A stretch of 8,548 bases of DNA from Corallincola sp. (lineage in GTDB: Bacteria > Pseudomonadota > Gammaproteobacteria > Enterobacterales > Neiellaceae), in the NCBI GenBank assembly GCA_017998495.1, contig JAGOCY010000040.1, positions 1 to 8,548 on the forward strand, in the 5' to 3' direction. Each line of letters begins with the position of its first letter. The stretch's first letter is position 1. A model generated the notes under the pieces. That model did no database searches. It worked only from the letters and a program-made list of their open reading frames with translations, and was not told where the DNA came from. This document shows positions 6,904 through 8,548 of this stretch, piece by piece. The position numbers were made by a program, and so were the translations under genes.

Positions 6904-7837
6904 GGCGGCCATCCAGCTGCTGGCCAGCGATGAATAGCTGCGGGTGGCCATTAATGATGTCGGCCAGTGGCTGGCTTTTCTTGCCGGGCAGCTGCAACTC
7001 GCTGAAACAGAGGCTGCCCTCAGCGCAGGCGATCTCGAGCCGCTGGCTATCCGCTTTAAGGATGGTACCTGGCTGGCCCAAGCCGCTGCTGACGGTCGCG
7101 TTACTCACCTTGATGCGCCAGCCCTGATGACCAAAGGCCGTACCCGGCCACGGCCAGAAGGCGCGGATGCGGCGTTCCAGCACTGCAGCTGGCTGCTGCC
7201 AATCGAGCAGACCTTCGTCTTTGCTCAGCTTGGTGGCATAGGTCGCTTGGCTGTGATCCTGAGGCTCGGCCACCAGCGAGCCCTGTTTTAGGCCGGCAAT
7301 AGCCGCGATTAATGCCTCTGGCCCCAGTTGGCTGAGGGTGGTAAAGATCGATGCGCTGGTATCACTGGGGTTAATCGGGCAGTGGGCTTTGAGCAGCATG
7401 GCGCCAGTGTCTAACCCTTCATCCATCTGCATGATGGTCACCCCGGTTTCGGCGTCGCCCGCCTCGATGGCGCGCTGGATGGGCGCGGCGCCGCGCCAGC
7501 GCGGCAACAACGAGCCATGCACGTTAATGCAACCATAACGGGGCTGCTCGAGCACCGCCTTGGGCAGCAGCAGGCCATAGGCGACTACCACCAGCAGATC
7601 CGGCTGCCACGCAGCCAATGCCTGCTGAGCCTCTATTGGTTTGAGTGACTGCGGTTGAGCCAGTGGCAAACCATACTGCTCGGCCACCAGTTTCACTGGG
7701 CTGGGGGTCAACTTCTGGCCACGGCCAGCAGGCCGATCGGGTTGGGTCAGTACTCCCACCAGCTGATGACCGCTGGCAATCAGGGCCGACAGATGGACGG
7801 CGGCAAACTCCGGTGTACCGGCAAAAACAATGCGCAA
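6896..7837 (-). CDS. fmt: Methionyl-tRNA formyltransferase Fmt
   Basis: Fmt formylates Met-tRNA(fMet) with 10-formyltetrahydrofolate, producing the initiator for bacterial translation; Def later removes the formyl group. The 313 aa compare with 315 in E. coli. The N-terminal formyltransferase domain (about 1-205) begins RIVFAGTPEFAA and carries the catalytic triad Asn105 and His107 (INVHGSLLP) and Asp143 (MDEGLDTG). Also present are the tRNA-contacting loop region TQPDRPAGRGQKL (31-43) and RWRGAAPIQRAI (113-124). The C-terminal tRNA-binding domain (about 206-313) includes IRAFWPWPGTAF (224-235). The start is TTG (7835-7837): RIVFAG homology begins right after it, a strong TCAGGAG lies upstream (core 7847-7851, 9 nt away), and no other start fits. 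It follows def by 16 bp and overlaps rsmB by 8 bp. Confidence 0.97.
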   Translation of the reverse strand: MRIVFAGTPEFAAVHLSALIASGHQLVGVLTQPDRPAGRGQKLTPSPVKLVAEQYGLPLAQPQSLKPIEAQQALAAWQPDLLVVVAYGLLLPKAVLEQPRYGCINVHGSLLPRWRGAAPIQRAIEAGDAETGVTIMQMDEGLDTGAMLLKAHCPINPSDTSASIFTTLSQLGPEALIAAIAGLKQGSLVAEPQDHSQATYATKLSKDEGLLDWQQPAAVLERRIRAFWPWPGTAFGHQGWRIKVSNATVSSGLGQPGTILKADSQRLEIACAEGSLCFSELQLPGKKSQPLADIINGHPQLFIAGQQLDGRHE

Positions 7838-7853
7838 GCTGGAATACTCCTGA

Positions 7854-8366
7854 TCAGCCGTTACGGGTTTTGTCGCGCTCGGCTTTTTCCAGCTTCTGGC
7901 GAATGCGCTGACGTTTCAGCGGGGACAGATAATCGACAAAGAGTTTGCCCTGCAGGTGATCCATCTCATGCTGGATGCAGACGGCGAGCAAACCTTCGGC
8001 CTCCAGCCGGAACGGTTGGCCGTTACGATCAAGGGCTTCGACCACAAGGTGGGCGGCTCGCTCAACGGGCGCATAGTTGCCGGGGACCGACAAACAGCCC
8101 TCTTCGTACACCTGCACACCATCGCGTTCGATGATGCGCGGGTTGATGAACACGCGGGGCTCGCTGCCTTCGCTCGCGACATCCATCACAATAATCTGCT
8201 TATGAATATTCACCTGCGTGGCAGCAAGGCCTATACCTTTCTCTGCGTGCATGGTTTCGAACATGTCATCGACAATTTTGCGAACTTCGTCGTTGATCTG
8301 ATCCACAGGGGACGCTACGGTGCGAAGTCGCTCGTCGGGAAAGTGCAGGACGTTCAATACCGCCAT
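7854..8366 (-). CDS. def: Peptide deformylase Def
   Basis: Def is the Fe2+-type metallohydrolase that removes the formyl group from the N-terminal methionine of nascent proteins at the ribosome exit. The 170 aa match the usual type-1 length. All three family motifs are intact: GIGLAATQV (44-52), EEGCLSVPG (88-96) with metal ligand Cys91, and QHEMDHLQG (132-140) with ligands His133 and His137 and catalytic Glu134. The basic C-terminal helix ([19 protein letters not shown]) corresponds to the ribosome-binding tail of E. coli Def. The ATG at 8364-8366 matches the family start [11 protein letters not shown]. Only a weak purine stretch (GAAAGA, 9 nt away) serves as ribosome site, which is poorer than for its neighbours. 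It is the first gene of the leftward def-fmt-rsmB-trkA-trkH cluster, the classic def-fmt pairing. Confidence 0.98.
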   Translation of the reverse strand: MAVLNVLHFPDERLRTVASPVDQINDEVRKIVDDMFETMHAEKGIGLAATQVNIHKQIIVMDVASEGSEPRVFINPRIIERDGVQVYEEGCLSVPGNYAPVERAAHLVVEALDRNGQPFRLEAEGLLAVCIQHEMDHLQGKLFVDYLSPLKRQRIRQKLEKAERDKTRNG

Positions 8367-8423
8367 AGGTTAAGGTCTTTCAGTTTCCGGCTAGACTAGA
8401 AAACACATTTGGATCGCGCTGTG

Positions 8424-8453
8424 ATTTTAGCCAGATCAGGCGGTAAATGACAG
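8424..8453 (-). promoter_or_regulatory. Probable sigma-70 promoter of the def-fmt-rsmB-trkA-trkH cluster
   Basis: On the minus strand CTGTCA (8448-8453, four of six -35 consensus bases) is followed after 18 bp by TAAAAT (8424-8429, five of six -10 bases). Transcription would start near 8417, giving a leader of about 50 nt before the def ATG. It is the best promoter-like pair in the 131-bp divergent spacer. Spacing and -35 are imperfect. Confidence 0.5.
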
Positions 8454-8497
8454 CAGCGGTAACCTTGCAGCAGAACCGTACTAAGGAAGGTTCCCGC

Positions 8498-8548
8498 GTG
8501 AAGAGTAAAGCAGTTGCCTTCGTTGCCGGCCTGTTGATGGCGGCAGGT
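8498..8548 (+). CDS. N-terminus of an exported protein (runs off the right edge), perhaps the LysM-domain protein next to dprA
   Basis: Seventeen codons are visible from GTG 8498, giving MKSKAVAFVAGLLMAAG: two lysines, then a hydrophobic alanine/leucine/glycine run typical of a Sec signal peptide. The ribosome site AAGGAAGG (8483-8490) lies 7 nt upstream and is very strong, which supports the start. The gene is divergent from def. In Shewanella and Vibrio relatives, as I remember them, the gene divergent from def encodes a secreted LysM-domain (peptidoglycan-binding) protein followed by dprA (smf). That identity is inferred from synteny only; no LysM sequence is inside the window. Confidence 0.75.
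   Translation, partial: MKSKAVAFVAGLLMAAG

Noticed and set aside
7956..8399. A 147-codon plus-strand frame opposite def
   Set aside because: def is complete with all three catalytic motifs on the other strand; the opposing frame has no recognisable feature.
8389..8400. CTAG-A-CTAG in the def leader
   Set aside because: CTAG is rare in enterobacterial-type genomes, but a single nine-base palindrome in a short spacer gives no support for a specific site.
8440..8462. Direct repeat GCGGTAA (8440-8446 and 8456-8462) in the def divergent spacer
   Set aside because: Seven-base copies 16 bp apart could be paired half-sites but match no regulator I know and may be chance.

Overview
The window looks like ordinary, fully coding chromosomal housekeeping DNA from a GC-rich gammaproteobacterium. 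The gene order is fadB <- -> pepQ-hemG, convergent with trkH-trkA-rsmB-fmt-def, followed by a divergent gene with an export signal. From memory this matches the Shewanella/Ferrimonas part of the Alteromonadales, and the high GC content would fit Ferrimonas better than a typical Shewanella. The genus is an inference. I see no mobile element, CRISPR array, RNA gene, prophage or foreign-looking segment, and no reading frame is visibly broken.

Left part (1-852). The 5' end of fadB, the alpha subunit of the fatty-acid beta-oxidation complex, runs leftward off the window. Its 190-bp divergent spacer with pepQ is the most informative regulatory stretch. It holds a near-ideal FadR operator (709-725) and, about 40 bp further from fadB, an AAAC-N4-GTTT palindrome resembling a PsrA operator (766-783). 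Both are fatty-acid-responsive repressors, so fadB, and perhaps pepQ, may be under dual control.

Middle left (853-2711). pepQ (Xaa-Pro dipeptidase, GTG start) and hemG (flavodoxin-type protoporphyrinogen oxidase) run rightward with a 4-bp ATGA overlap, which suggests translational coupling. hemG ends only 3 bp from the end of the oppositely oriented trkH, with no visible terminator between them.

Right part (8366 down to 2715, read leftward). def (peptide deformylase), fmt (methionyl-tRNA formyltransferase, TTG start), rsmB (16S rRNA m5C967 methyltransferase), trkA and trkH form a tight co-directional cluster. Gaps are 16 bp, -8 bp (overlap), 30 bp and 16 bp. It looks like one operon starting from a promoter near 8424-8453. 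It combines initiator formylation and deformylation and rRNA modification with the two core proteins of Trk potassium uptake. A consensus TATAAT over the rsmB stop codon could be part of an internal promoter for trkAH.

Right edge (8498-8548). The first 17 codons of a rightward gene are present, with a strong ribosome binding site and the start of a signal peptide. By remembered synteny this is probably the LysM-domain protein next to dprA, but the sequence here cannot show that.

I did not find a previously undescribed system. The items most worth a second look are the paired FadR/PsrA-like sites, the TTG start of fmt, the possible internal trkAH promoter, and the 3-bp convergent junction.
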